Below, piece after piece: positions 1 to 8,559 of a stretch of DNA of 64,000 nucleotides (positions are counted from its first letter, which is position 1; every line of letters starts with the position of its first letter). The DNA comes from Portibacter marinus (GTDB taxonomy: Bacteria > Bacteroidota > Bacteroidia > Chitinophagales > Saprospiraceae). The notes below the pieces were generated by a model, which did not search any database, was not told the DNA's origin, and saw only the letters and a list, made by a program, of their open reading frames with translations. The DNA is taken from positions 266,001-330,000 of the forward strand of contig NZ_JAJNKB010000003.1 in NCBI RefSeq assembly GCF_021533195.1, in the 5' to 3' direction. Both the position numbers and the translations under genes were made by a program.

Positions 1-1
1 A

Positions 2-580
2 ACTCATGGGTTCCAGAGCCTCCTTAAAAGATTTTTCCGGTGCTACCAACTTTAAGCTCTTTTCCGATGGCATCTCAATATTGACCGATAGTCGATCGGC
101 ATGGAGGCCAGCCTCATACAACAACTCCTCGCTGGCACCAGGAATCGCTTTTAGGTGAATGTATCCATTAAACTGATGTTCTGTTCGTAATTTCTTAGCA
201 ATTCTAACCAACCTTTCCATGGTGTAATCGGGACTTTTGAAAATGCCAGAACTGAGAAACAGACCCTCAATATAATTACGCTTGTAAAAATTCATGGTAA
301 GATCTACCACCTCCTGTACAGTAAAGGCAGCACGCTTAACGTCATTTGATTTCCTGGAAACACAATATGCACAATCGAAAATGCAAAAATTGGTCAACAA
401 GATTTTTAAAAGTGAAACACATCTGCCATCTTGCGTGTAGGTATGGCATATGCCCATTCCCGTAGAATTACCTAATCCGGTTTTGGTATTTTTACGGTCC
501 GAACCACTTGAAGCGCAAGAGACATCATATTTTGCAGCATCGGACAAAATGGACAATTTTTCAATAGTAGCTAATTTCAT
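2..580 (-). CDS. Radical-SAM protein of the DNA modification/repair-linked family, 3' part outside window
   Basis: The reading frame stays open from the ATG at 580 to the window edge, giving 193 N-terminal residues. The start resembles the family described as 'putative DNA modification/repair radical SAM protein': an N-terminal DAAKYDVSCASSGSDR segment, then GICHTYTQDGRC, then the 4Fe-4S ligand motif CIFDCAYC (CxxxCxxC) near residue 85. In that family the gene usually sits beside a uracil-DNA-glycosylase-like partner; such a partner would lie left of the window, so this is inference. A perfect hairpin ends 6 nt before the start codon. The substrate is unknown. The family call is strong and the function weak. 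Confidence 0.85.
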   Translation of the reverse strand, partial: MKLATIEKLSILSDAAKYDVSCASSGSDRKNTKTGLGNSTGMGICHTYTQDGRCVSLLKILLTNFCIFDCAYCVSRKSNDVKRAAFTVQEVVDLTMNFYKRNYIEGLFLSSGIFKSPDYTMERLVRIAKKLRTEHQFNGYIHLKAIPGASEELLYEAGLHADRLSVNIEMPSEKSLKLVAPEKSFKEALEPMS

Positions 581-586
581 GTCGCA

Positions 587-611
587 ATAATCGGCATTTT
601 TTGCCGATTAT
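587..611 (-). promoter_or_regulatory. Perfect 10-bp inverted repeat directly before the radical-SAM start
   Basis: Arms ATAATCGGCA and TGCCGATTAT flank a 5-nt T loop (A loop in the minus-strand transcript). On the minus strand the hairpin ends 6 nt before the ATG at 580, where a ribosome would bind. It could be a repressor operator or an mRNA hairpin controlling translation. The palindrome is seen directly; the role is inferred. Confidence 0.55.
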
Positions 612-725
612 ACTGTCTGTAAAGAAATTTTTTCTACTGGAAAACAAAATTTTACATTATCTTTTCCTGACAAGATGAATTAAGCATTGTGCAAAGCCAT
701 CTAATAATTAAACAGATCGACAAAA

Positions 726-1859
726 ATGAAATTAAATCGCAGAATTTTTAATAAACAGTTGCTCATAAGTGCAGGCGGATTGACCTTAGTCAACTCGCTG
801 CCTTTTAATTTACAAGTAAAAAGTGAAAAGAAGGGCTTGGGAATTGCATTGGTCGGCTTGGGAAGTTACAGTTCAGGTCAACTTGCACCTGCTCTGCAAG
901 AAACCTCCGAATGCCACCTTGCAGGAATTGTTACAGGTACACCTGCCAAAGAGAAGCAATGGGCACAGCAATATGACATACCCCAGAAAAACATTTACAA
1001 TTATCAAAATTTTGACGACATCAAAGATAATGACGATATAGATATTGTATATGTTGTACTTCCCAACGCTATGCATGCTGAATTTAGCATCAGAGCAGCC
1101 AAAGCCGGAAAGCATGTGATTTGTGAAAAACCTATGGCCATGAATGTCGAAGAATGTGACGCGATTATCCAAGCTTGCAATGATGCAGATGTCAAATTGA
1201 GTGTGGGATACCGTTTGCAATCAGAACCTTATACCCAGGAAGTCAAGAGTATGGTCAGGGAAAAAACTTTTGGGGAGGTGCGCTATGTTCAGTCAGATGC
1301 AGCATACATATCAAGAGGCAATCCTGATCAGTGGAGGCTTAATATAGATCTTTCAGGTGGCGGAGCATTAATGAATATGGGCGTTTATGCCATTCAAAGC
1401 AATATTTACGGATCTGGAATGAATCCTATCTCAGTAACTGCTCAAGAATACAGTACCAGGCCGGAATACTTTAAAAAAACAGACGAAACCATCACTGCTC
1501 AATTTGAATTTCCAAACGGCGCCACCGGTAATATGATGACCAGTCATAACATCAGAGCTAATCGTCATTATACCTCCTGTGATAATGGTTGGTTTGAATT
1601 ACAACCCGCCAATAGCTATGGCCCACTGAAAGGCAGAAGGTCAGATGGCACTTTGATAGAATTCCCTCATAGGAGCCAGCAGGCACTCCAAATGGATGAC
1701 TTTGCCCGCCACATCGCTCAAGGGACCGTAAACAGGGCACCAGGTGAAATGGGAAAAAGAGATATGATTATTGTTGAGGCTATCTATAAGTCTATCCGGA
1801 ATGGAGGTACAAGGGTAGATTTAGACCTTGGAAATCTGGGAATCGTTTCAGAAAAATGA
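726..1859 (+). CDS. Gfo/Idh/MocA-family NAD(P)-dependent oxidoreductase with Tat signal
   Basis: 377 aa. Residues 4-10 (NRRIFNK) form a twin-arginine motif followed by a short hydrophobic stretch, so the protein is probably exported folded with its cofactor, as in glucose-fructose oxidoreductase relatives. Residues 38-51 carry the Rossmann dinucleotide-binding glycine pattern (ALVGLGSYSSG), and EKP at 134-136 is the family's conserved catalytic or cofactor motif. The C-terminal half matches the alpha/beta substrate domain. The sugar substrate cannot be read from the sequence. It is transcribed alone, divergent from the radical-SAM gene. Confidence 0.87.
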   Translation: MKLNRRIFNKQLLISAGGLTLVNSLPFNLQVKSEKKGLGIALVGLGSYSSGQLAPALQETSECHLAGIVTGTPAKEKQWAQQYDIPQKNIYNYQNFDDIKDNDDIDIVYVVLPNAMHAEFSIRAAKAGKHVICEKPMAMNVEECDAIIQACNDADVKLSVGYRLQSEPYTQEVKSMVREKTFGEVRYVQSDAAYISRGNPDQWRLNIDLSGGGALMNMGVYAIQSNIYGSGMNPISVTAQEYSTRPEYFKKTDETITAQFEFPNGATGNMMTSHNIRANRHYTSCDNGWFELQPANSYGPLKGRRSDGTLIEFPHRSQQALQMDDFARHIAQGTVNRAPGEMGKRDMIIVEAIYKSIRNGGTRVDLDLGNLGIVSEK

Positions 1860-1864
1860 TAGGC

Positions 1865-2182
1865 TTATTTTCTAGGATCGTACTTCAGTTTCTGTATCAT
1901 CTCCATGGTCATTGGATCTGCATATACTCCGTAGGCATCCACCAATAATCCTTTGAGATCATGTTTTTCAGAAGATATCGCATAGAGAACGGAGTTATCA
2001 TCTGTACTTGACATTCCCTCGAATCTATACATTTGATCTACATTGAACTCTGCAGGGCTTAGTTTTCGGTCAAGTCGTTCACATTTAATACAATCACTCT
2101 TGATATTGAAGTCTTCTACGTAGCCTTTATCCTTTAAATCTTCTATCGCTTCCGACAGCGTATCATAATTATTCTGATCCAT
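1865..2182 (-). CDS. Conserved Bacteroidota small protein (often labelled phosphoribosylpyrophosphate synthetase-like)
   Basis: I start this at the ATG at 2182, giving 105 aa. The frame is open to an ATG at 2251, but that would leave only 12 bp to the divergent amidohydrolase, and homologues as I recall them begin at the 'NYDTLSEAIEDLKDKGY' region. The sequence has conserved 'DCIKC', 'YRFEGMSS' and 'GLLVDAYGVYAD' segments. Such proteins are often called phosphoribosylpyrophosphate synthetase in databases, but at this length there is no room for a PRPP synthetase fold, so I treat the function as unknown. It ends 5 bp after the convergent oxidoreductase. Confidence 0.7.
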   Translation of the reverse strand: MDQNNYDTLSEAIEDLKDKGYVEDFNIKSDCIKCERLDRKLSPAEFNVDQMYRFEGMSSTDDNSVLYAISSEKHDLKGLLVDAYGVYADPMTMEMIQKLKYDPRK

Positions 2183-2263
2183 CGTTATACTTTTATTTCT
2201 TAACGCAGCAATTGCGGCAATGTTCGCTGATTTTAATTTGCTATCTTTCAAAAAACCATTGGT

Positions 2264-3637
2264 ATGAAAAAATTTATGCTGCTCTCCTGTTTTTTAGTGT
2301 ATGTCAATGTTCTTTTTGGACAGAATCAAAGGTCATACGAGGATATTCATATTTTAGATGTAAATGTAATTGACGTGGTCACCGGACAAGTCAGTCCTGA
2401 TATGCACATTACCATTTCAGATGGTAAAATTAAATATGTTTCCAGCACTAGTCTACCGATCAAAAGTACAGACCTTATTATAGAAGCAAAAGGACAGTAC
2501 ATCATGCCAGGTTTAGCGGAGATGCACGCCCATATCCCACCTCCATCGACCGGAGATGAACGAATCACAGAAGTGCTATTTTTATACTTGTCTAATGGTA
2601 TCACCGCTATCCGGGGGATGTTAGGTGATTCGTCTCACCTCGCGCTTAGGTCTGCTTCTGAAAGTAGTCAATTGCTCAGCCCTAGAATATTTACTTCCAG
2701 TCCATCATTGAATGGGAACTCTGTAACAAGTTTGGAGGAAGCTGACCGAAAAGTCAGAAAATATAAAGAGAATGGTTATGATTTCCTAAAAATACACCCT
2801 GGCATCTCCAGGGAAAACTTCGACCAAATCGTTGAAACTGCCAACTTAGTGGACATTCCATTTGCTGGGCATGTACCAGTTGATGTCGGAATTAGACATG
2901 CTCTCAAAAGTCGGTATGCCTCTATCGATCATGTGGATGGATTTATTGAAGGTTTGGTTCCGGCATCAGAAGATGTAGAACCTACTGAAAATGGTTTCTT
3001 TGGATACAATTTCACTCCATTGGTAGATACTACTCTGATAGATGAATTGGTAAGTCTTTCTCGTGAAAACGAAGTTTGGATTGTTCCCACTCAATCCCTA
3101 TTTGAGCGATGGTTTGCACCGGTCACTGCCGATGTCTTGTTGGCTCAGCCTGAAATGCAGTACATGCCTCCAGCGACCAGACGAAATTGGCTTAGGGTTA
3201 AAAATCAGTACATGACTGACGAAAACTTTAATGAGGAACAGTGGAAGAAATTCGACCATATACGCAAGAAATTGATAAATGCTCTTTCAAAAGATGGACA
3301 CGGCATTTTACTTGGTTCAGATGCTCCACAGCTCTTCAATGTCCCTGGCTTTTCCATCCATCACGAAATAGCAGGCATGCAAAATGCGGGAATGTCAAAT
3401 CTCGAAATTATACAAGCAGGCACGATAAATACAGCTCGATTTTTTAACCAAACGGACGTATTTGGGCAGGTCAAGGAAGGTTTGTCAGCGGATTTAATTT
3501 TGCTTGGTGCAAATCCACTCGAGAATATAGGTGCTTTGAGAGAAATCATAGGAGTATTTCGCAATGGACAATTCATAAGTAAAGAAACCATTGACCTAAG
3601 ACTGAGTGAAATGGCAAATAAATACAAATCCGATTAG
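2264..3637 (+). CDS. Secreted amidohydrolase (imidazolonepropionase-like)
   Basis: 457 aa with an N-terminal signal peptide (residues 1-20, ending LFGQ). The composite amidohydrolase fold is shown by 'IMPGLAEMHAH' with the HxH metal pair at residues 88 and 90, later metal-ligand regions 'FLKIHPG', 'FAGHVP' and 'SIDHVDG', and the catalytic aspartate in 'LLGSDAP'. The C-terminal 'EIIQAGTINTARFF' and 'ADLILLGANPLENI' are typical. It probably hydrolyses a C-N bond in a periplasmic amide or peptide; the substrate is unknown. It converges with the tolC-like gene. Confidence 0.88.
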   Translation: MKKFMLLSCFLVYVNVLFGQNQRSYEDIHILDVNVIDVVTGQVSPDMHITISDGKIKYVSSTSLPIKSTDLIIEAKGQYIMPGLAEMHAHIPPPSTGDERITEVLFLYLSNGITAIRGMLGDSSHLALRSASESSQLLSPRIFTSSPSLNGNSVTSLEEADRKVRKYKENGYDFLKIHPGISRENFDQIVETANLVDIPFAGHVPVDVGIRHALKSRYASIDHVDGFIEGLVPASEDVEPTENGFFGYNFTPLVDTTLIDELVSLSRENEVWIVPTQSLFERWFAPVTADVLLAQPEMQYMPPATRRNWLRVKNQYMTDENFNEEQWKKFDHIRKKLINALSKDGHGILLGSDAPQLFNVPGFSIHHEIAGMQNAGMSNLEIIQAGTINTARFFNQTDVFGQVKEGLSADLILLGANPLENIGALREIIGVFRNGQFISKETIDLRLSEMANKYKSD

Positions 3638-3648
3638 AATTTAATTGC

Positions 3649-5037
3649 TCATACCACCTGGTTAATCAGACCACTTAATAGCAAGTAAATCAGTCTGCTT
3701 TTAATGAGTTTGCTTTGGCCTTGTATCAATTTGTATCTGCTTTCCAAATATTTGATTTCCCTGGAATTGATCAAGAAAATAGAACTCTCGCCGATTTCAA
3801 ATTTTCTATTCTCTGCTTCTAGCAATCGCCTGTAATTTACGACCGCATCTGCTGTGATTACATTTTGTTCTTCCAGCTGTCTTTGCAAATTGTAATAGGT
3901 TTCCAGTTTAACTTGTAAATCCTGTCTTTTGAGGCTAAAATCGTAATAGGTGTCCTGAAGTTTCACACGAGTCATTCTCAATTTGCCTCGCGCTTTTCTC
4001 TGCAATAATGGATAAGCTGCTGATATCCCTAATTTATAATTTTCGATGGGTTGAAAATCGGTACCCGCCTGATATAGTGGATTGTAGTCTAATCTCAAAT
4101 CGGGCTTGAGAAACTCTCTATTTAAGCGCTCTTCAATGTCTAAGCTTTCTATCTTGTATTCATATTGTAACAACTCGGGGTGCTGAGCCAAGAACTCATC
4201 CTGCACCAAAACCAGACTGTCTGAAGCTGCTTCTAAATAATTAAAGTTAATGGGAGTCGGTTGGATAAACGGTTCCAATTCCAATGGAATATCTCCTTGA
4301 ATCCACAAGAAGTTGTTAAGCCCAAGCCTGGTTTTTATCAAATTCTGTTCTGCTTCTGATTGCTCTATCTGTCTGGATTGTAAGGATATAAAAGCTTCCA
4401 ATGTATCTATGGCAGGAATATCTCCGTTTCTGAAACTGCTAATACTGCCCTGGAGTCGAATTCTCGCTAATTCTACACCTTCTTCAGCAATCTGAAGATT
4501 AAAAAATGCTTCCTGCCAATCTATATACCGATCCAAAGCGTTATAGATCAGCTCATTGAGCAAGATTCGTTGCTCCTGAATGCTGGATTGTACAAACACC
4601 TGGGCTTTTCTTACTTCCGTCCTCCTTTCATCGATCAACAATCCTTGCCCCAATGGGATACTGACACCTCCATAAATTAAACCGTTACTGGGAAGATTTT
4701 CGCTGTCATCCAAGAATACTCCGCTGTTCCAGTCGTATCCTGCTTTCAGGTCAACCGCATACCAGGTGGGGATCTTTACTCCTCCATTAAAAATCGAATA
4801 ATAATTCTTCTCTTGAAAAGCCTTTTGATCCCAGGTCACCCCTAACTTAGGGTCGAATGATCCCCTGGACATCAGCTCATTTGCATCAGCAAAATCTCTG
4901 ACCAATTCAGATTTATAAATCATGGGATGATGTTCTCTCACAATCCCCAGATATTCCGAAATGCTTAATACTCGCTCATTTTGTGCATGGAGCGCGCTTA
5001 CCACCATCATGATTGATATGATAATTCTAATCTTCAT
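3649..5037 (-). CDS. TolC-family outer-membrane efflux protein
   Basis: 462 aa with a signal peptide (cleavage near residue 18, 'ALHAQ'). The long coiled-coil heptad content and the paired pattern (LEAFISLQSRQIEQSEAEQNL; SSIFLINSREIKYLESRYKL) are those of TolC-type periplasmic tunnels. It is the last gene of the minus-strand operon 8474-3649: its ATG overlaps the stop of the thioesterase gene by 4 bp, implying translational coupling. It would form the outer-membrane exit duct for the HlyD/ABC pair upstream. Confidence 0.88.
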   Translation of the reverse strand: MKIRIIISIMMVVSALHAQNERVLSISEYLGIVREHHPMIYKSELVRDFADANELMSRGSFDPKLGVTWDQKAFQEKNYYSIFNGGVKIPTWYAVDLKAGYDWNSGVFLDDSENLPSNGLIYGGVSIPLGQGLLIDERRTEVRKAQVFVQSSIQEQRILLNELIYNALDRYIDWQEAFFNLQIAEEGVELARIRLQGSISSFRNGDIPAIDTLEAFISLQSRQIEQSEAEQNLIKTRLGLNNFLWIQGDIPLELEPFIQPTPINFNYLEAASDSLVLVQDEFLAQHPELLQYEYKIESLDIEERLNREFLKPDLRLDYNPLYQAGTDFQPIENYKLGISAAYPLLQRKARGKLRMTRVKLQDTYYDFSLKRQDLQVKLETYYNLQRQLEEQNVITADAVVNYRRLLEAENRKFEIGESSIFLINSREIKYLESRYKLIQGQSKLIKSRLIYLLLSGLINQVV

Positions 5038-5417
5038 CCCGTTTTCTTATTGATATCCTCCATCGTCAACCCATGTGGGTAGGGCTTTTCATTTTCATCA
5101 ACTCTGACAAAAACAATTTGATCTATAGATATAATTGTTTTTTGAGTGAATAGATTTCTGACCAAACACTTCATAGTAATGCTAGTGGTTCCTACACCCA
5201 CGAACTCCATTCCTATTTCGACCACATCACCTTGCTTTGCAGAGGATACAAAATTAATTTCAGAAATAAACTTGGTCACCACTTTTTGACTGTTCATTTT
5301 AGTCATGGCATAGATACCTGCTTCTTCATCTATCCACCTCAACAAGGCGCCTCCAAAAAGCGTGTTGTTGGCATTCAAATTTTCTGGCTTGATCAGTTTC
5401 CTACTGTAGAATTTCAT
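5034..5417 (-). CDS. Hotdog-fold acyl-CoA thioesterase
   Basis: 127 aa. 'KLIKPENLNANNTLFGGALLRWIDEEAGIYA' is the YciA/ACOT-type hotdog start, with the Asn of 'NANNTLFGG' and the Asp/Glu in 'WIDEEAG' on the central helix. It hydrolyses acyl-CoA thioesters in the cytoplasm in characterised relatives. It sits inside the export operon, 1 bp after the HlyD-like gene and overlapping the tolC-like gene by 4 bp, so it is co-expressed with transport components. This could mean that the cargo or envelope carries acyl groups, but that is inference. Confidence 0.85.
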   Translation of the reverse strand: MKFYSRKLIKPENLNANNTLFGGALLRWIDEEAGIYAMTKMNSQKVVTKFISEINFVSSAKQGDVVEIGMEFVGVGTTSITMKCLVRNLFTQKTIISIDQIVFVRVDENEKPYPHGLTMEDINKKTG

Positions 5418-5418
5418 T

Positions 5419-6789
5419 CTATTTAATTTTTCTCAAAGGTGCTTTTGTTTTGACGGATTCCTGCTGTTCATCTTTATAGTAATCCGGCGGAAATCCATTC
5501 AATTGCCTCCATAGTTCATACCCTACCGAAACATTCTTTAATAGAATAATCACATTTGCTCCTCCACCAATTCTTACCTCTTCCGGCCAATCTTCCGCTG
5601 TTGGATCGGGAGCCACTAAGACCCGATATTTACCATTAGGGCTTATAAAGTTGTCAATAGCAAAGACTGTCCCCCCGAAGGTTCCATAGCTGTTATTGGG
5701 CCATCCACTAAATACAATGGCTGGCCAACCGTCAAACTGAATTCTAACTTCTTGTCCTCTATCCAGCAAAGGAACATCCATGGCTTCTACGTACATTTCT
5801 ACACCTCTTTGGTAGTTTGCAGGAATGATGCTTACGATTTCCGAACCAGCACTGACCAGTTCTCCGATTCCCGTTTTAATGGCCCTGGTCACAATACCAT
5901 CTATAGGCGAAGTGATGAAATAGTTTTTCTGTCTAACTTCATAGGCATTGTAATTGGATTGTAGCTTATTCATAGTGGCATCAGCATCATAAGCAGCCGA
6001 AAGTGCGGACATTCTTTCTGACCTGGATTTGGCCATTTTGTCATTGTAATCATTTCGAATACTTAGTGCATTGGTTCTCAGATTTTCAAGTTCATTCAGA
6101 TGTGTCGATAACTTGTTCTGAAGTGAAATGACCTTAGCGTTGGCTTCCTGTGCTGCAAATCGCTTTGCTTCCAAATCTGTTAAGGATTTCAAACCTTCTT
6201 CATACAGCTGTTCCTGCCTGCGCAGTTGGTTCTGGGCAATTTCGTATTTGGTACGAGCTGCTACCAACTCTATGCTGTCACTTTGGATCATTAATTTGAC
6301 CTGGGCAGTTTTAATGTCGTTTTGGTCCAGTTTGTTTTGAAGACCCATTCTCAATGCCTCTAATTGTTGTTCGAGATTTCTGGCTTTCTCAAGATAAGCT
6401 TTAGAAGCGCCGGACTTTGCTGTAATCTGATCCTGCGTTCTATTCAGTATTTCCGGATCGAGATACTCTTCCTTGACTTCAGAAATTCTGATGATGGTAT
6501 CACCTGCATTGACTGACTGGCCTTCTACTACATACCACTGATCTATTCGACCACCGATGACATTTTGAATGGTCTGTGGTCGATCGTCAGGATTGAGTGT
6601 GGTGACATATCCTTTAGATCTGATATTTTGGGTCCAGGGGAGAAATAATGCGCAAATGCTAATCAGCAAAGCACATAACATAACGATGATCAGTGCTCTG
6701 GAAACCGATTTTTGCTCCAGCATTCTAAAGGATCCATATCTATGGGTTTCTACATCGTCGTTTACTCTCTTAAGGCTAATGTTCAACAT
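5419..6789 (-). CDS. HlyD-family membrane fusion (periplasmic adaptor) protein
   Basis: 456 aa with one N-terminal membrane anchor (about residues 32-52), then split biotinyl-lipoyl half-motifs ('GGRIDQWYVVEGQSVNAGD' and 'SPIDGIVTRAI'), a long coiled-coil hairpin between them (about residues 110-290) and a C-terminal beta domain ('GTVFAID...YRVLV'). This is the architecture of adaptors that bridge an inner-membrane ABC exporter to TolC. It lies 2 bp after the ABC gene and 1 bp before the thioesterase gene, in one operon. Confidence 0.87.
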   Translation of the reverse strand: MLNISLKRVNDDVETHRYGSFRMLEQKSVSRALIIVMLCALLISICALFLPWTQNIRSKGYVTTLNPDDRPQTIQNVIGGRIDQWYVVEGQSVNAGDTIIRISEVKEEYLDPEILNRTQDQITAKSGASKAYLEKARNLEQQLEALRMGLQNKLDQNDIKTAQVKLMIQSDSIELVAARTKYEIAQNQLRRQEQLYEEGLKSLTDLEAKRFAAQEANAKVISLQNKLSTHLNELENLRTNALSIRNDYNDKMAKSRSERMSALSAAYDADATMNKLQSNYNAYEVRQKNYFITSPIDGIVTRAIKTGIGELVSAGSEIVSIIPANYQRGVEMYVEAMDVPLLDRGQEVRIQFDGWPAIVFSGWPNNSYGTFGGTVFAIDNFISPNGKYRVLVAPDPTAEDWPEEVRIGGGANVIILLKNVSVGYELWRQLNGFPPDYYKDEQQESVKTKAPLRKIK

Positions 6790-6791
6790 AG

Positions 6792-8474
6792 CTAAGCATC
6801 TTTAGTTTCGTCTCCAATAATTCTACCGTTGTTCAAGGTGATTTTTCTGCTAATGTATCTGGACCAGGCATCATCGACAGTGGTCACAATAATGCTCCAG
6901 GGCGCATTCTTATCCGTCAATTTTTGCATAATCACTTCTTTTTCGACGAAGGGTACATGGTCTAATGGATCCTCTAAAATCAACAATTTGGGTTTCGCAG
7001 CCAATGCTCTTGCCAACAAGATCTTGTTAGCAGCAGACCGGGGAATCCTTTTCCCATCCGGATCTAATTTCGTGTTTAAACCTTCAGGTAATGTTGAAAT
7101 AAAATTTTCCAACTGCACCAATTCAATGGCATTGATTACATCCTCTGTTTTGACATCATCCCTTCCCATTGCTATATTTTCAAGCAACGTACCTAAAAAG
7201 ACCTGATTATTACTCAATGAAAAGCCAATGTGCTTCCTTAGTGATACAAAATTTAAGGATTGCATGGAGAGATCATTGTACCTAATTACGCCATCGGTGG
7301 GCTCGTTAATTCCAGCCAATAATGAAATTAATGTAGACTTCCCTGATCCTGCGGAACCCATAATGGTAATCGACTCCCCTCCTTTCACCTTCAAATTCAG
7401 ATCTTTTAAAATCAGTTTCGGAGAATCTGAAAAAGAAAAACTAACATTTTCAAGTGATGTACTGATGGTTTCGAAGTTTTCACTAAAGGTCAAACCTTCT
7501 TCTTTGTCCAATTCCATGTCTGTTACCGCACCAATCTTTTCAAGTGCTGTCAATACATCATAAATGGAATCCAATGACTTGATTAATTTTTCAACGCTGT
7601 TAATAATAATGATGATGATGATTTCTGCTGCTACAAACTGACCAATATTCATTTCTTGCCTAAAAACAAGTATACTTCCAATAACCAAGAGGCCGGCAGC
7701 CACCAGAACTTTAAATCCAATCAAATTAAAAAATTGATTGATCAAAACCCTGAAATGACTTTCTCTCGAAGTCAGATAGCTGGAAACTTCCTTGTCCGTT
7801 TTGATCATAGCGATCTCCTGGTTTTCAATAAGTTTAAAAGAAAGCTTTGTTCTGGCAACCTCCTCTAACCAATGAGCAACTCCATATTTGTATTTGGACT
7901 CTTCCAGACTGGTTCGTAATCCCTTGGGACCACTGATCAACAAGATGGCATAAACCAACCCGATCAGCACCACTCCAAATATGATGAAGAACGAATGATA
8001 CATACTGAGAACGATCAAACCCACTATGATCTGAAATGAGGCCAAGGAAAAATCTATCAAAATTTTAGGCAAACCTTTCTGGATCGTGATGGTATCAAAA
8101 AATCGGTTGGCCAGTTCTGGTGCATAATACTTGTACAACTCACTGTACTTAATTCTGGGGATCCTGTATGCAAATTCAAAAGATGCTCTGGTGAAAATTT
8201 TCTGAGCAATGTTTTCTACTATACGAAGCTGCATCAATTGAAAGATTCCGGTCAATGTAATCCCTACTAACACAAAGGCTACTAAAACTCCCCAAGCGGT
8301 AGACATTTCACCTCCCTGAATAAGATTGATAATAGCCTGGATGCCTATCGGAAGTGAAAGATTGACCAGTCCATTGAGCAGGGCATAGATGTAAACCTGT
8401 GTGATTTCCTTGCGATCTACGGCCAATAAACGCTGGAGTCTGCGCAATGGAGTTAAAGGAGTGAAGGCTTCCAT
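6792..8474 (-). CDS. ABC exporter (fused membrane and ATPase domains) with degenerate ATPase motifs
   Basis: 560 aa. Membrane segments fill residues 25-300 (type I exporter fold) and the nucleotide-binding domain spans about 340-560. Walker A is intact (GSAGSGKST, 373-381). The other motifs deviate: the Q-loop Gln is Ser421 by alignment, the LSGGQ signature is replaced by I-P-R-S-A at 477-481, Walker B ends E501-D502 instead of D-E, and the H-loop His aligns with Thr532. There is no N-terminal peptidase domain. It is the first gene of the export operon, divergent from a TetR gene. It probably moves a protein, peptide or lipid with the HlyD and TolC partners; how it is energised is uncertain. 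Confidence 0.83.
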   Translation of the reverse strand: MEAFTPLTPLRRLQRLLAVDRKEITQVYIYALLNGLVNLSLPIGIQAIINLIQGGEMSTAWGVLVAFVLVGITLTGIFQLMQLRIVENIAQKIFTRASFEFAYRIPRIKYSELYKYYAPELANRFFDTITIQKGLPKILIDFSLASFQIIVGLIVLSMYHSFFIIFGVVLIGLVYAILLISGPKGLRTSLEESKYKYGVAHWLEEVARTKLSFKLIENQEIAMIKTDKEVSSYLTSRESHFRVLINQFFNLIGFKVLVAAGLLVIGSILVFRQEMNIGQFVAAEIIIIIIINSVEKLIKSLDSIYDVLTALEKIGAVTDMELDKEEGLTFSENFETISTSLENVSFSFSDSPKLILKDLNLKVKGGESITIMGSAGSGKSTLISLLAGINEPTDGVIRYNDLSMQSLNFVSLRKHIGFSLSNNQVFLGTLLENIAMGRDDVKTEDVINAIELVQLENFISTLPEGLNTKLDPDGKRIPRSAANKILLARALAAKPKLLILEDPLDHVPFVEKEVIMQKLTDKNAPWSIIVTTVDDAWSRYISRKITLNNGRIIGDETKDA

Positions 8475-8510
8475 AGTAAAATAATTAATTTTTCGTACTT
8501 TTAACTAAAC

Positions 8511-8530
8511 AACTATTACAGATAATAGTT
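8511..8530. promoter_or_regulatory. Probable TetR operator (20-bp palindrome) in the divergent promoter region
   Basis: AACTATTA and TAATAGTT arms of 8 bp with a 4-nt spacer, perfectly symmetric. A further ACTATTA half-site follows at 8533. It lies in the 85 bp between the ABC exporter (start 8474) and the TetR gene (start 8560), the usual place for a TetR dimer site that controls both genes. The symmetry is seen; binding is inferred. Confidence 0.6.
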
Positions 8531-8559
8531 TTACTATTACACGTAAAATTAAAACTTTT

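Noticed and set aside
7584..7620. Short trinucleotide run (AATAATAATGATGATGATG)
   Set aside because: It encodes an isoleucine-rich stretch of a membrane helix in the ABC exporter and is explained by coding sequence.
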